Below, piece after piece: positions 34,815 to 42,997 of a stretch of 56,378 bases of DNA. The position numbers were made by a program, and so were the translations under genes. The notes beneath the pieces are model-generated. The model had not been told where the DNA came from. It did no database searches and saw only the letters and a program-made list of their open reading frames with translations. How positions within the stretch are numbered: the stretch's first letter is position 1; each line of letters opens with the position of its first letter. Source of the DNA: Spirochaetota bacterium (GTDB taxonomy: Bacteria > Spirochaetota > Spirochaetia > Treponematales > UBA12059); the NCBI GenBank assembly GCA_029560805.1, contig JAKQKE010000139.1:1-56378 (forward strand), in the 5' to 3' direction.

Positions 34815-35512
34815 CCGGCGGCGCGCTCGGCCAGGTAGCGGCCCAGGTCGGCGTAGTCGAAGAACGAGAATTCGGCCTTGGTGGCCGCGGCCGCCTTGGC
34901 GTCCTTGGTGATCAGGGCGGCGCGCATGCCCGCGCCGAGCGCGCCGAGCACGTCGTAGCGCTCGGAATTGCCGATGTAGAGTAGCTCGTCGTTGCGCACG
35001 CCGAGCCGCTCGGCGAGCAAGTCGAACGAGGCGCGGTCCGGCTTGACGAGCCCGGTCTCCTCGCTGGTCATCGCCACGTCGAACTTTCCGGCCAGGCCGA
35101 GGAGCCCTATCTTGCGCTCGCAGGGGAAGTCGGACAGAGCGCCCAGCTTGAGGCCCCCGGCCCGCAGCTCGTCGAGGAGGTCCGCCACGCCGGGGTAGGT
35201 CGGTATCGAGGCGAAGGGCTCGACGGTAGCCGTATAGAAGAAGTCCTCTATCTTCTCGTAGATATGGTCGGCACCGCGGCCGAGGCGCCTGGCGACGAGG
35301 CCGGCCTGATAGCGGTGGAACGCTTCCACGCCGCGTATGCCGAGGGCGCGGTACTCCTCCGACGATAGGAGGTCGCGAAGCTCGTGGCGCACCGCGTTGA
35401 ACGCGAGGAGGAAGCGGATCTTGCCGAATCCCTTGACGAGGAGCTTGGCGTAGAGCCTGGAAGCCTCGTAGATGGTACCGTCGATGTCGAATCCAACTGC
35501 TCGAATGGGCAT
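34811..35512 (-). CDS. HAD-superfamily hydrolase
   Basis: 233 residues. Motif I FDIDGTIY (nucleophile Asp9 and acid/base Asp11), motif II LSDFP, motif III Lys in LVKPDRASF, motif IV GNSERYDVLGALGAGM. The C1 cap of about 90 residues puts it among phosphoglycolate-phosphatase-like small-molecule phosphatases. Motif IV shows NSERYD rather than the usual GD(S)xxD, which is a mild departure. Starts at an ATG with no ribosome site, six bases after a TATAAC. Confidence 0.88.
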   Translation of the reverse strand: MPIRAVGFDIDGTIYEASRLYAKLLVKGFGKIRFLLAFNAVRHELRDLLSSEEYRALGIRGVEAFHRYQAGLVARRLGRGADHIYEKIEDFFYTATVEPFASIPTYPGVADLLDELRAGGLKLGALSDFPCERKIGLLGLAGKFDVAMTSEETGLVKPDRASFDLLAERLGVRNDELLYIGNSERYDVLGALGAGMRAALITKDAKAAAATKAEFSFFDYADLGRYLAERAAG

Positions 35513-35518
35513 GGACAC

Positions 35519-35547
35519 GTTATACAGGGTATGGCCACTCCTGTCTA
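35519..35547 (-). promoter_or_regulatory. Leaderless promoter of the HAD hydrolase gene
   Basis: Minus strand: TAGACA (35547-35542), a 17-nt spacer and TATAAC (35524-35519), then exactly six bases and the ATG at 35512. One of the strongest promoter matches in the window. Confidence 0.55.
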
Positions 35548-35555
35548 TGTAATAC

Positions 35556-35584
35556 GGCCGGCCGCCCGAGATGGACGGCCGGCC
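35556..35584 (-). terminator. Strong hairpin after the hyd operon
   Basis: Perfect 9-bp stem GGCCGGCCG/CGGCCGGCC with an 11-nt loop, about 20 bp after the hydA stop. There is no T-run, so it may act as a pause, 3'-end stabiliser or weak terminator. Confidence 0.45.
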
Positions 35585-35603
35585 CGGAACTAGCGGAGCG
35601 GGC

Positions 35604-37376
35604 TTAGGCCCGCTTCTCCGCGTACTTCGTATGCAGGAGCCTATGCGACTCGTGGCCGAGCGGCTTCTCGAGGAACTCGGCGTACAGAGCCTTGACGGAC
35701 TCGTTCTCGTGGGACTTTCGCAGCGGCATGCCGCGATCCTCGGCGTAGATGGCTTCTTTACGCCGTTCACGCTTTTCCCAGGTCGGGGCGATCGGCTGGC
35801 CGCCGCCTCCGAGGCAGCCGCCGGGGCAGGTCATGATCTCGACGAAGGCGTAGGGGCTGGTGCCGGCGGCTATGCCGTCGAGGAGCTTCCTGGCGTTGGC
35901 GAGGGTATGCGCCACGGCCACCCGTAGCTGTGTGCCGGCGACGTCGAGGCTCGCCTCCTTGACGCCGTCGAAGCCTCGGACCGCCTCGAGATCCAGGCTC
36001 GGCAGGGGCTCGCCGACGGCCAGCTCGTACGCGGTGCGCAGCGCGGCCTCCATCACGCCGCCGGTCGAGCCGAAGATGGTCGCGGCCCCGGTGCTGGCGC
36101 CGAGCGGATCGTCGAAGCTCTCGTCGGGCAGGGCCTCGAAGTCGATGCCCGCCCGGCGTACCATGCGGGCCAGCTCCCTCGTCGTCAGGGCGTAGTCGAC
36201 GTCGAAGTACGGCGAGTCCTTCCCCCCGTGGTCTTTCCACCATTCCCAGGCGCTACGCATCTCCGGCCGCTTGGCCTCGTACTTCTTGGCGGTGCATGGC
36301 ATGATCGACACGACGACCAGCTTGGACGGGTCGACGCCGGCTTTCCGGGCCCAGAAGGTCTTGGCTATCGAACCGAACATTTGCTGGGGCGACTTGCAGG
36401 TGGAGACATGGGGCAGGAGCGCTGGGTAGAAGGTTTCGATGAAGCTGATCCAGCCCGGCGAGCACGAGGTGATCATCGGTAGCGTCCCACGCTCGCCGAT
36501 ACGCCTGAGCAGCTCCGAACCTTCCTCCATGATGGTCAGGTCGGCCGAGAACTGCGTGTCGAAGACCTTGTCGAAGCCGAGCCTCCGGAGCGCGGCCGCC
36601 ATCTTGCCGGTGACAAGGCTGCCCGCCTGCATGCCGAGCGCCTCACCGAGCGATGCGCGTATCGCCGGCGCGGTCTGGACCACCACGGTCAGCTCGGGGT
36701 CGTTGATGGCGGCGAACACCTCGTCGGTCTCGTCGCGCTCCGTCAGGGCCCCGGTCGGGCAGACGACGGTGCATTGACCGCAGGAGACGCAGACCGACTC
36801 GGACAGGGGGCTGTCCAGGAACGGCGCCACCCTGGAGTTGACGCCGCGGCCGGCGAAGTCTATGGCCATGACCGACTGGGTCTCGCGACAGACGGCGATG
36901 CAGCGGCCGCAGAGTATGCACTTGTCGTTATCGCGCAGGACGCCCCAGCCTGCCTTGTCCGGCTTGGCCTGCTTCTTGGTCCGCGGGAAGGCCTTGGCAC
37001 GCACGCCGAGCAACTCCGCCGCCGCCTGCAGCTCGCAGCCGCCGTTCCGGAGGCACGAGAGGCAATCGTCGGGATGATTGGCCAGGAGCAGCTCGACGAC
37101 GGTACGCCGGGCCTCCATCACGCGAGCGCTGGCCGTGCGTACCCTCATGCCCGGCGCGGCCGCCTGCACGCAGGAGCGCACGAGGCTCTTGGCGCCCTCG
37201 ACCTCGACGACGCAGAGGCCGCATGAGGCGTTCGAGCTGACACCCGGCAGGTGGCAGAGGGTCGGTATCCTGACGCCAGCACCGCGGCAGGCCTCGAGTA
37301 TCGTCGTCCCTTCGCGTACGCTCAGCTCTCGGCCGTCGATCGATAGGCTAAGGGTCTTGGCTTTGGTTCCATCCAT
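35604..37376 (-). CDS. hydA: NAD(P)-linked [FeFe] hydrogenase catalytic subunit
   Basis: 590 residues. It interconverts H2 with protons and electrons as part of a soluble multimer. N-terminal [2Fe-2S] domain (C-x11-C-x2-C, then a fourth Cys), His-ligated cluster HPDDCLSCLRNGGC, two [4Fe-4S] clusters (CILCGRC..C, CVSCGQC..CP). The H-cluster domain follows: L1 TSCSPGW (about 302-308), L2 MPCTAKKYEAKRPE (about 357), L3 EIMTCPGGCLGGGGQP (about 510). In L1 the textbook TSCCPxW has Ser at the fourth place; I recall this in NADH-linked members. No HydEFG maturases in the window. GGAGG precedes the ATG; 12 bp after hydB. Confidence 0.95.
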   Translation of the reverse strand: MDGTKAKTLSLSIDGRELSVREGTTILEACRGAGVRIPTLCHLPGVSSNASCGLCVVEVEGAKSLVRSCVQAAAPGMRVRTASARVMEARRTVVELLLANHPDDCLSCLRNGGCELQAAAELLGVRAKAFPRTKKQAKPDKAGWGVLRDNDKCILCGRCIAVCRETQSVMAIDFAGRGVNSRVAPFLDSPLSESVCVSCGQCTVVCPTGALTERDETDEVFAAINDPELTVVVQTAPAIRASLGEALGMQAGSLVTGKMAAALRRLGFDKVFDTQFSADLTIMEEGSELLRRIGERGTLPMITSCSPGWISFIETFYPALLPHVSTCKSPQQMFGSIAKTFWARKAGVDPSKLVVVSIMPCTAKKYEAKRPEMRSAWEWWKDHGGKDSPYFDVDYALTTRELARMVRRAGIDFEALPDESFDDPLGASTGAATIFGSTGGVMEAALRTAYELAVGEPLPSLDLEAVRGFDGVKEASLDVAGTQLRVAVAHTLANARKLLDGIAAGTSPYAFVEIMTCPGGCLGGGGQPIAPTWEKRERRKEAIYAEDRGMPLRKSHENESVKALYAEFLEKPLGHESHRLLHTKYAEKRA

Positions 37377-37388
37377 GCTATCCTCCGA

Positions 37389-40300
37389 TCATCGCCATGG
37401 GCTACGGGCGTCGGCCCTGATGTCGCAGCGCAGGCAGCGCGCGCACTCGAGCAGGGCCTGGTCTCCGGAGTATCCCTGGGATATCTCCTGGAAATTGCCC
37501 CGGCGTTCCTCCGGCGGCACGAGCCTCGAGCGGTACATGCCCGTCTTGACCGGCTCCGGCGGTACGGCCATCGAGTGGCCGAAGTCCTTGAATAGCTCGC
37601 CGAACGCTTCGCGGCCCATGAGCTCGGCGTCGATCGCCTTGGCGACCCGCTTGCCGAGGCCCATAGCCTCGGCCGCCGTGGCCGGCCCGGTTACGGCGTC
37701 GCCTATCGCCCATACGGAGCCCGAGGCCTTGCCGGTCAGCCTGTCGGTCTCGATCCGTCCGTCGCTGGTGGTTGTAACGCCGTCGGAGGCGACGAACGAG
37801 GAGTCCACCCGTTCGCCGACCGCCACGTAGACGTCGTCGCAGGGTATGTCCACGGTCCGGTCGGTCTCGACCGGCTTGGGTCGGCCGCTACTATCCATGC
37901 CTCCCGGCCGCATTACCCTGAAGCGAACCGCCTTGACGCGCCCTCCGTCGCCGAGGGCCTCGAGGGGCTGCAGCATGTACTCGAAGCGGATGCCTTCCTC
38001 CTCGGCGCCGGCCAGCTCGACCACGTTGGCCGGCATGCTCTGCTTGGCGCGCCGGTAGGCCACGGTAACGTCGCAGTCCAGCCTGAAAAGAGTCCTGGCC
38101 GCGTCGATGGCGACGTTGCCGCCGCCGATGACCAGGGCGCGCCGGCCTCGCCTCGTCGCCTTGCCCATCGAGAACGCCTCGAGCCAGGCATAGCCGGCGT
38201 GTACGCCGTCGAGCTCCTCGCCGGGTATCCCGAGGCGCTTATCCGCCTGGGCGCCTATGGCGACTATCAGCGCGTCGTACTGGCTGCGTAGCGAATCGAA
38301 GCCCACGTCCCGGCCCACCATCGTGTTGTACACGAATTTGACGCCGAGCCGCTTCCATAGCTCCAGTTCCTTGTCGAGCACGTCCTTGGGTAGCCGGTAG
38401 GTCGGGATGCCGTAGCGCAGTATGCCGCCGGCCTTGGGCTTGGACTCGAAGACCGTGACCTCGTGGCCGAGCCTGGACAGGTAGAAGCCGGCGGCGAGGC
38501 CCGCGGGGCCCGAACCGACGATGGCTATCGAGCGTCCCGTGGGCGGCTTCCTCTCCTTGACGAGCTTGGCCCAGACGTCCTTCTCCCGCCCCATCTTGTA
38601 CATCGTGTCGGCCAGGTAGCGGTGGATCTCGCCCTGGGCTACCGGCTCGTCGAGTGTGTCGCGGCGGCAGCGCATCTGGCAGTGGAAGTGGCAGATGCGC
38701 CCCATCGAGCCGGGTAGCGGGTTGTCGCGCAGGGTCAGCTCGAACGCGTCCTCGATGCGGCCGTCGCCGAGCAGGGCCAGGTAGCCGGGTATGTTCATAT
38801 GGAGCGGGCAGGAATTCTCGCAGAGCGCCTCGAACAGAGCCTCGCAGGTACCGCCCTCGCAGCGCTGCTCGACGATGTGGCTCTCGTATTCCCGCCGGAA
38901 GTACTTGAGCGTGGTGAGCACGGGGTTGGAGGCGGTCTGGCCGAGTCCGCAAAGCGAGGCGTCCTTGACGACGCGGGCGAGCCTTTCAAGCTCAGCGAGG
39001 TCCTCGAGCCGGCCGTCGCCGCGGGTTATGGCGGTCAGGATGCGCAGCATCTGCGACAGGCCTTCCCGGCACGGCGCGCACTTGCCGCACGACTCTGCCG
39101 AGGTGAAGCCGACGAAATAGCGGGCCACGTCGACCATGCAGTTGTCCTGGTCCATGACGACCATGCCGCCCGAACCCATGATAGCCCCGAGCTCGGCGAG
39201 CGACTCGTAGTCGACCCTGACGTCGAACAGCTCGGCCGGGATGCAGCCACCTGACGGGCCGCCGGTCTGCACGGCCTTGATGCGCTTCCTCGCGCCGGCG
39301 CCCTCGCCCATGCCGTAGACGATGTCGCGTAGCGGGGTGCCGAGCGGTAGCTCGACGAGCCCGGTGTTCTTGACCTTGCCTACGAGGCTGAAGACCTTCG
39401 TACCCGGGCTCTTCTCGGTGCCGATGCCCGTGAAGTACTCGGCGCCGCGCGCGACCACGACCGGCACGTTGCACCAGGTTTCGACGTTATTGATGTTCGT
39501 CGGCATGCCCCGGTAGCCCTTCTGGGCCGGGAAGGGGGGCCTCGGCGACGGGCGCCCGGCCTTGCCTTCGATGCTGGCTATCAGCGCCGTCTCCTCGCCG
39601 CAGACGAAGGCGCCGGCGCCGGTGACAATCCTGACGGCGAAGGAGAAGCCGCTACCCATGATACGCTCGCCGAGGAAGCCGGCCGCCGTGGCGTCGGCTA
39701 TGGCCTTCTTGAGGCGCTCGACGGCCAAGGGGTATTCGGCGCGCACGTAGACGAGGCCCTCGGCCGCGCCCATCGCGTAGGCGCCTATGGCCATGCCTTC
39801 GAGCAGCATGTGCGGGTCGCTCTCTATCTCGTTCCGGTTCATGTACGCGCCGGGGTCGCCCTCGTCCGCGTTGCAGACGACGTACTTGATCGGGGCCTCG
39901 TTCTGGCGCATCAGCTTCCATTTCACGCCGGTCGGGAAGCCTGCGCCCCCGCGGCCGCGCAACTTGGCCCTGGTCACCTCGTCGATGACGTCTTCCGGCT
40001 CGCCCTCGATTGCCTTGAGGAGGGCCGAGTAGCCTCCGACGGCCGCGTACTCCGCCAGACTCTCGGGATCGATGAGGCCGCAGTCCCGCAGGACCAGTTT
40101 CTCCTGGCCCTGGAAGAAGGCAAGCTCGTTCCATTCGGGCAGCGCGTCGAAGCCGTGGCCGTAATCGATCGTGGAGGTCCTGAAGTCCCAACTCGATATC
40201 TTGGCCCTGGCCGTCTTCGCCAGCTTGGCGCAGGCCGCGTCGTCGAGGGCGGCGGTCACCAGCTTGCCGGCCTTGGACGCCTTCATGTCCGAGAAGAGCA

Positions 40301-40550
40301 GTATGGGGAGCCTCGGCCGGTAGAGCATGACCAACGGCTCCTCGGCGCAGAATCCGAAGCAACCCGCCTTCTTGATGGCGACCCTGCCGTCCGAGGCGTC
40401 GCGGAGCGCGTCGAACAGGACGTCGGCCCCGTTGCCGATGCCGCAGGTGCCGAGCCCGACGGATATGGTCGGGATGTCCGGCTTGACCGAGCCGAGGCCG
40501 CGGGCGGCCATCGCGGCGTAGGAGCGTTTCTTCGTATCGTCGAGCCTCAT
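37389..40550 (-). CDS. hydB: HydB/NuoF-type diaphorase fused to a GltD-type NAD(P)H flavoprotein
   Basis: 1053 residues, about 430 longer than usual HydB. Residues about 30-90: thioredoxin-like [2Fe-2S] domain (GTCGIGNGAD...AGCFGFC). About 185-560: NuoF core, with LRGRGGAGFPTGVKWK, CNADEGDPGAYMNR (FMN), GAGAFVCGEETALI (NADH) and the cluster SCGKCAPCREG...LCGLG. About 585 on: GltD/NfnB-type module, with CENSCPLHMNIPGYL and GRICHFHCQMRC (clusters), VGSGPAGLAAGFYLSRLGH (FAD), VIGGGNVAIDAARTLF (NAD(P)H) and GDAVTGPATAAEAM. The usual C-terminal two-cluster ferredoxin domain is absent and replaced. Starts in ATGA overlap with hydC. Confidence 0.93.
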   Translation of the reverse strand: MRLDDTKKRSYAAMAARGLGSVKPDIPTISVGLGTCGIGNGADVLFDALRDASDGRVAIKKAGCFGFCAEEPLVMLYRPRLPILLFSDMKASKAGKLVTAALDDAACAKLAKTARAKISSWDFRTSTIDYGHGFDALPEWNELAFFQGQEKLVLRDCGLIDPESLAEYAAVGGYSALLKAIEGEPEDVIDEVTRAKLRGRGGAGFPTGVKWKLMRQNEAPIKYVVCNADEGDPGAYMNRNEIESDPHMLLEGMAIGAYAMGAAEGLVYVRAEYPLAVERLKKAIADATAAGFLGERIMGSGFSFAVRIVTGAGAFVCGEETALIASIEGKAGRPSPRPPFPAQKGYRGMPTNINNVETWCNVPVVVARGAEYFTGIGTEKSPGTKVFSLVGKVKNTGLVELPLGTPLRDIVYGMGEGAGARKRIKAVQTGGPSGGCIPAELFDVRVDYESLAELGAIMGSGGMVVMDQDNCMVDVARYFVGFTSAESCGKCAPCREGLSQMLRILTAITRGDGRLEDLAELERLARVVKDASLCGLGQTASNPVLTTLKYFRREYESHIVEQRCEGGTCEALFEALCENSCPLHMNIPGYLALLGDGRIEDAFELTLRDNPLPGSMGRICHFHCQMRCRRDTLDEPVAQGEIHRYLADTMYKMGREKDVWAKLVKERKPPTGRSIAIVGSGPAGLAAGFYLSRLGHEVTVFESKPKAGGILRYGIPTYRLPKDVLDKELELWKRLGVKFVYNTMVGRDVGFDSLRSQYDALIVAIGAQADKRLGIPGEELDGVHAGYAWLEAFSMGKATRRGRRALVIGGGNVAIDAARTLFRLDCDVTVAYRRAKQSMPANVVELAGAEEEGIRFEYMLQPLEALGDGGRVKAVRFRVMRPGGMDSSGRPKPVETDRTVDIPCDDVYVAVGERVDSSFVASDGVTTTSDGRIETDRLTGKASGSVWAIGDAVTGPATAAEAMGLGKRVAKAIDAELMGREAFGELFKDFGHSMAVPPEPVKTGMYRSRLVPPEERRGNFQEISQGYSGDQALLECARCLRCDIRADARSPWR

Positions 40551-41050
40551 CGCTTGGCTCCTTTGCGTATCGCGTCGAGCAGTTCGCATAGCCTGCCCTG
40601 GGTCATACGCGAGTGGATCGTGCCGTCTATCGATACGACCGGGGCCAGGGCGCATTGGCCGAAGCACGCGACGGTCCTGACGCTGAAGAGCCTGTCGTCG
40701 GTCGTGAACGACGACTCCTCGTCCTCCCTGAAGCCGGGCATGCCGAGCCTGGCCGCCGCCTCGCGGAGCAGGTTGAGCGACCCGCGCGTATGGCAGGCGG
40801 TACCGCGGCAGACGATGATCGTATGCTTACCCTGCGGCTTCAGGTTGAAGAACGAATAGAATGTGGCGACCGAGTAGACCCTGGACAGCGGCTCCCCGCA
40901 GTCCTTGGCCACCTTCCTGAGGGTATCTTCGGATAGATGATCGTATTCGTCCGCTCTCTGGGCTTCTTCGAGAGCGGTGAGGAGGGCTCCGGGGCGAGGC
41001 TGGCGGCTAGCGTCTCGAGCGGGCGACATCGTCGGGGACAGAGTATCCAT
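40547..41050 (-). CDS. hydC: HydC/NuoE-type [2Fe-2S] subunit of the hydrogenase
   Basis: 167 residues. Thioredoxin-like ferredoxin of the NuoE family with ligands in CRGTACHTRGS and VACFGQCALAPV. The preceding helical bundle includes LSEDTLRKVAKDCGEPLSRV, YSVATFYSFF. It passes electrons between the HydB flavin and other clusters. First gene of the operon; AAGGGAGG precedes the ATG. The stop overlaps hydB. Confidence 0.95.
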   Translation of the reverse strand: MDTLSPTMSPARDASRQPRPGALLTALEEAQRADEYDHLSEDTLRKVAKDCGEPLSRVYSVATFYSFFNLKPQGKHTIIVCRGTACHTRGSLNLLREAAARLGMPGFREDEESSFTTDDRLFSVRTVACFGQCALAPVVSIDGTIHSRMTQGRLCELLDAIRKGAKR

Positions 41051-41134
41051 CGATCCTCCCTTACGTATCGCCGCATGGTGCGAAGCATAGTCAGGGAGCG
41101 CGTTGCCTTACGATCGAGCGTGGCGATCGATGTA

Positions 41135-41162
41135 ATCATATCCCTTTTTGCCATTTGTGCAA
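41135..41162 (-). promoter_or_regulatory. Promoter of the hydCBA operon
   Basis: Minus strand: TTGCAC (41162-41157), a 16-nt spacer and TATGAT (41140-41135), in an AT-rich island. Leader of about 78 nt. The nearby TTGTGC/GCACAA half-site recalls Rex operators, but no full palindrome is present. Confidence 0.5.
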
Positions 41163-41213
41163 GAAAATAATATAGATAATAAACTATGTACAAGCCAGGT
41201 GTCGTTCTTGTTG

Positions 41214-41242
41214 TTGCACGAACGCTGTTGCCGCAATACACT
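41214..41242 (+). promoter_or_regulatory. Candidate near-leaderless promoter for the nucleotidylyltransferase gene
   Basis: TTGCAC (41214-41219), a 17-nt spacer and TACACT (41237-41242), with seven bases to ATG 41250. Divergent from the hyd promoter, 50-100 bp away. The AT-rich gap holds nothing else. Confidence 0.4.
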
Positions 41243-41249
41243 TGTACCG

Positions 41250-42197
41250 ATGGACGCACGCGACGAGTCATCGCCACGGAAAAAGAGACGGAGCGGCCCG
41301 ATGCGGACCGACCTCATCGCTCGCGCGGCCGCCCGCACCGAGGAGGTGTTCGATCGCCTCGGCGCGTATTCCTACCTGAGCGCCACCGACAGGGGCGACT
41401 TCTCGTACTACAGGACTTTCTACCTCGAAGCGTTGCGGCGGATCGACGATCGCATAGCGGATGGCCGGCTCGAGCCGGTGGACCTGTCCGATTTTCCCCA
41501 GGTGATACGCTTCCCGCGTTACGAGATCCGCGCCGCGTTATTCATCGGCTCCTTCGACCCCTTCCAGATGACGCACCTGGCCACGGCGCTCAGGTTCCTC
41601 GCCTCGGCCGCCGCCGGAGCGCCCGTCGTGTTCGTCGTGCCCGAGGGCCACGATAACCCGAGCAAGCCCAGGAAGAGCGACTATCGCTATCGGTACGAGC
41701 TTCTATCGATGCAGGTAGCCGGAGTCTTCGACCCGCTGATCGTGCCGCTGGACATAGGCGAGGGAGCCGACACCATCGGCATCGTCAGGCGCTTCATCGC
41801 GATGTTCCCCGGCGCTCGGGTCTCGATGACCCACCTCCTGGGTTCGGATACGCTGCCGTTCGCGGCGTCGATGCTGCCCGAGGACCTAAACGCATGGCGC
41901 CAGGAATCTGAACGTAGGCGCGTCGATTTCACGTACGAGGCCTTCGTCGTGACCAGGGAAGGCTCTCCAGTCTCGGCATCCGACGTCGAGGCGATCAGGA
42001 GCCGCGGACTACCTATCCAGGTCGACGATGAGCCCATCGGTACGCCATCCAGCACGGATTTCAGGGAGAATCGGGCGTTTTCAATCGTGTTCCCTACCGA
42101 ATCGGTGATCAGGCACATGGAGGTGCTGTTCCGGTACAACCTGAACAAGCCGTGGAGCGTGTGCGGCCTGGACGAGGGCCCCGGCCGGACTCGGTAG
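41250..42197 (+). CDS. NadD-like nucleotidylyltransferase
   Basis: 315 residues. The core has FIGSFDPFQMTHLATALRFL, the GxFDPxHxGH-type signature with Gln and Thr replacing the usual first His and Gly, and TPSSTDFREN, like the ISSTxIR motif of NadD/CoaD. A helical N-terminal extension of about 90 residues precedes it, unusual for NadD (about 200 residues). Likely an adenylyl- or cytidylyltransferase acting on a mononucleotide-like substrate. ATG 41301 (GGAG upstream) is an alternative start. It is divergent from the NAD(H)-dependent hydrogenase operon. Confidence 0.75.
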   Translation: MDARDESSPRKKRRSGPMRTDLIARAAARTEEVFDRLGAYSYLSATDRGDFSYYRTFYLEALRRIDDRIADGRLEPVDLSDFPQVIRFPRYEIRAALFIGSFDPFQMTHLATALRFLASAAAGAPVVFVVPEGHDNPSKPRKSDYRYRYELLSMQVAGVFDPLIVPLDIGEGADTIGIVRRFIAMFPGARVSMTHLLGSDTLPFAASMLPEDLNAWRQESERRRVDFTYEAFVVTREGSPVSASDVEAIRSRGLPIQVDDEPIGTPSSTDFRENRAFSIVFPTESVIRHMEVLFRYNLNKPWSVCGLDEGPGRTR

Positions 42198-42269
42198 CCG
42201 TACGGCCTAGCGCGCGCCCGCGACTTGAGATAGGATGCTGGCATATAGCGCGCAAGGAGCGGGTCGACT

Positions 42270-42920
42270 ATGAAATTCGTATTCTTCGGAGCGCCTGGAG
42301 CGGGTAAAGGCACCATGGCGGCCAGGGCGGCGGTGGCGTTCGGCCTGCCGCATATCTCGACGGGCGAAATCTTCAGGGCGGCCATGCGCGCCGGAACGCC
42401 GCTCGGGCTCAGGGTCAAGGCCGTCATCGAATCGGGTGGTCTCGTGTCCGACGAGCTGACCATCGGCCTCGTTCGCGAGCGCCTCGGCGAGGCCGACGCG
42501 GCGAGGGGCTGGTTGCTCGACGGTTTCCCGAGGACTCTGGCCCAGGCCGAGGCCCTGGCCGGGTTCTGCCCGGAGGACTTCGTGATCGACCTTGAGGTGA
42601 GCGACGCCAAGGTCGTCGAGCGCCTGTCCGGGCGGCGGATGTGCCGCGGCTGCGGGCGCAGCTTCCATGTCAGCCTGATGCCTCCAGCCGAGGAAGGTGT
42701 CTGCGACGGCTGCGGCGGCGAGCTCTATGTCCGGGATGATGACGGAGAGGCCTCCGTACGCAGCCGACTCGAGCATTACTACCGCCAGACGGCGCCCCTC
42801 GTCGACTTCTATAAGCGTCGCGGCACGCTCGTCTCGGTCGACGGGGAGGGCCGCGCCGACGAGGTCTGGGTCGCGCTCGAAGAGCGGATGCGGGGCCTTA
42901 TAGCCTCCGCTGAAGCCTGA
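42270..42920 (+). CDS. adk: Adenylate kinase, zinc-containing LID
   Basis: Phosphoryl transfer among AMP, ADP and ATP; cytoplasmic monomer, 216 residues. P-loop GAPGAGKGT, AMP site STGEIFRAAM and DGFPRTLAQAEAL, LID domain with two Cys pairs (CRGCG and CDGCG), then SRLEHYYRQTAPLVDFY. AAGGAG precedes the ATG. The Cys4 LID is typical of many non-enteric adenylate kinases. Confidence 0.96.
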   Translation: MKFVFFGAPGAGKGTMAARAAVAFGLPHISTGEIFRAAMRAGTPLGLRVKAVIESGGLVSDELTIGLVRERLGEADAARGWLLDGFPRTLAQAEALAGFCPEDFVIDLEVSDAKVVERLSGRRMCRGCGRSFHVSLMPPAEEGVCDGCGGELYVRDDDGEASVRSRLEHYYRQTAPLVDFYKRRGTLVSVDGEGRADEVWVALEERMRGLIASAEA

Positions 42921-42945
42921 CGGAACTGAACCGACGACGTATACT
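42917..42945 (+). promoter_or_regulatory. Candidate promoter for the A2M-pbpC operon
   Basis: CTGACG (42917-42922), a 17-nt spacer and TATACT (42940-42945), overlapping the end of adk. Leader of about 46 nt with AAGGAA before the ATG. Confidence 0.45.
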
Positions 42946-42997
42946 AGGGAGCGCCGGTCCAACCATCGACGGCGCCCCGGCTAAGAAGGAACGTCTC

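Noticed and set aside
41150-41165. Rex operator before hydCBA
   Set aside because: Only a TTGTGC/GCACAA half-site is present; the full TTGTG-N8-CACAA palindrome is not seen.
41148-41249. Extending the nucleotidylyltransferase to an ATG-like start at 41148
   Set aside because: The extension is translated AT-rich promoter DNA (both divergent promoters lie in it) and reads as non-protein-like sequence.
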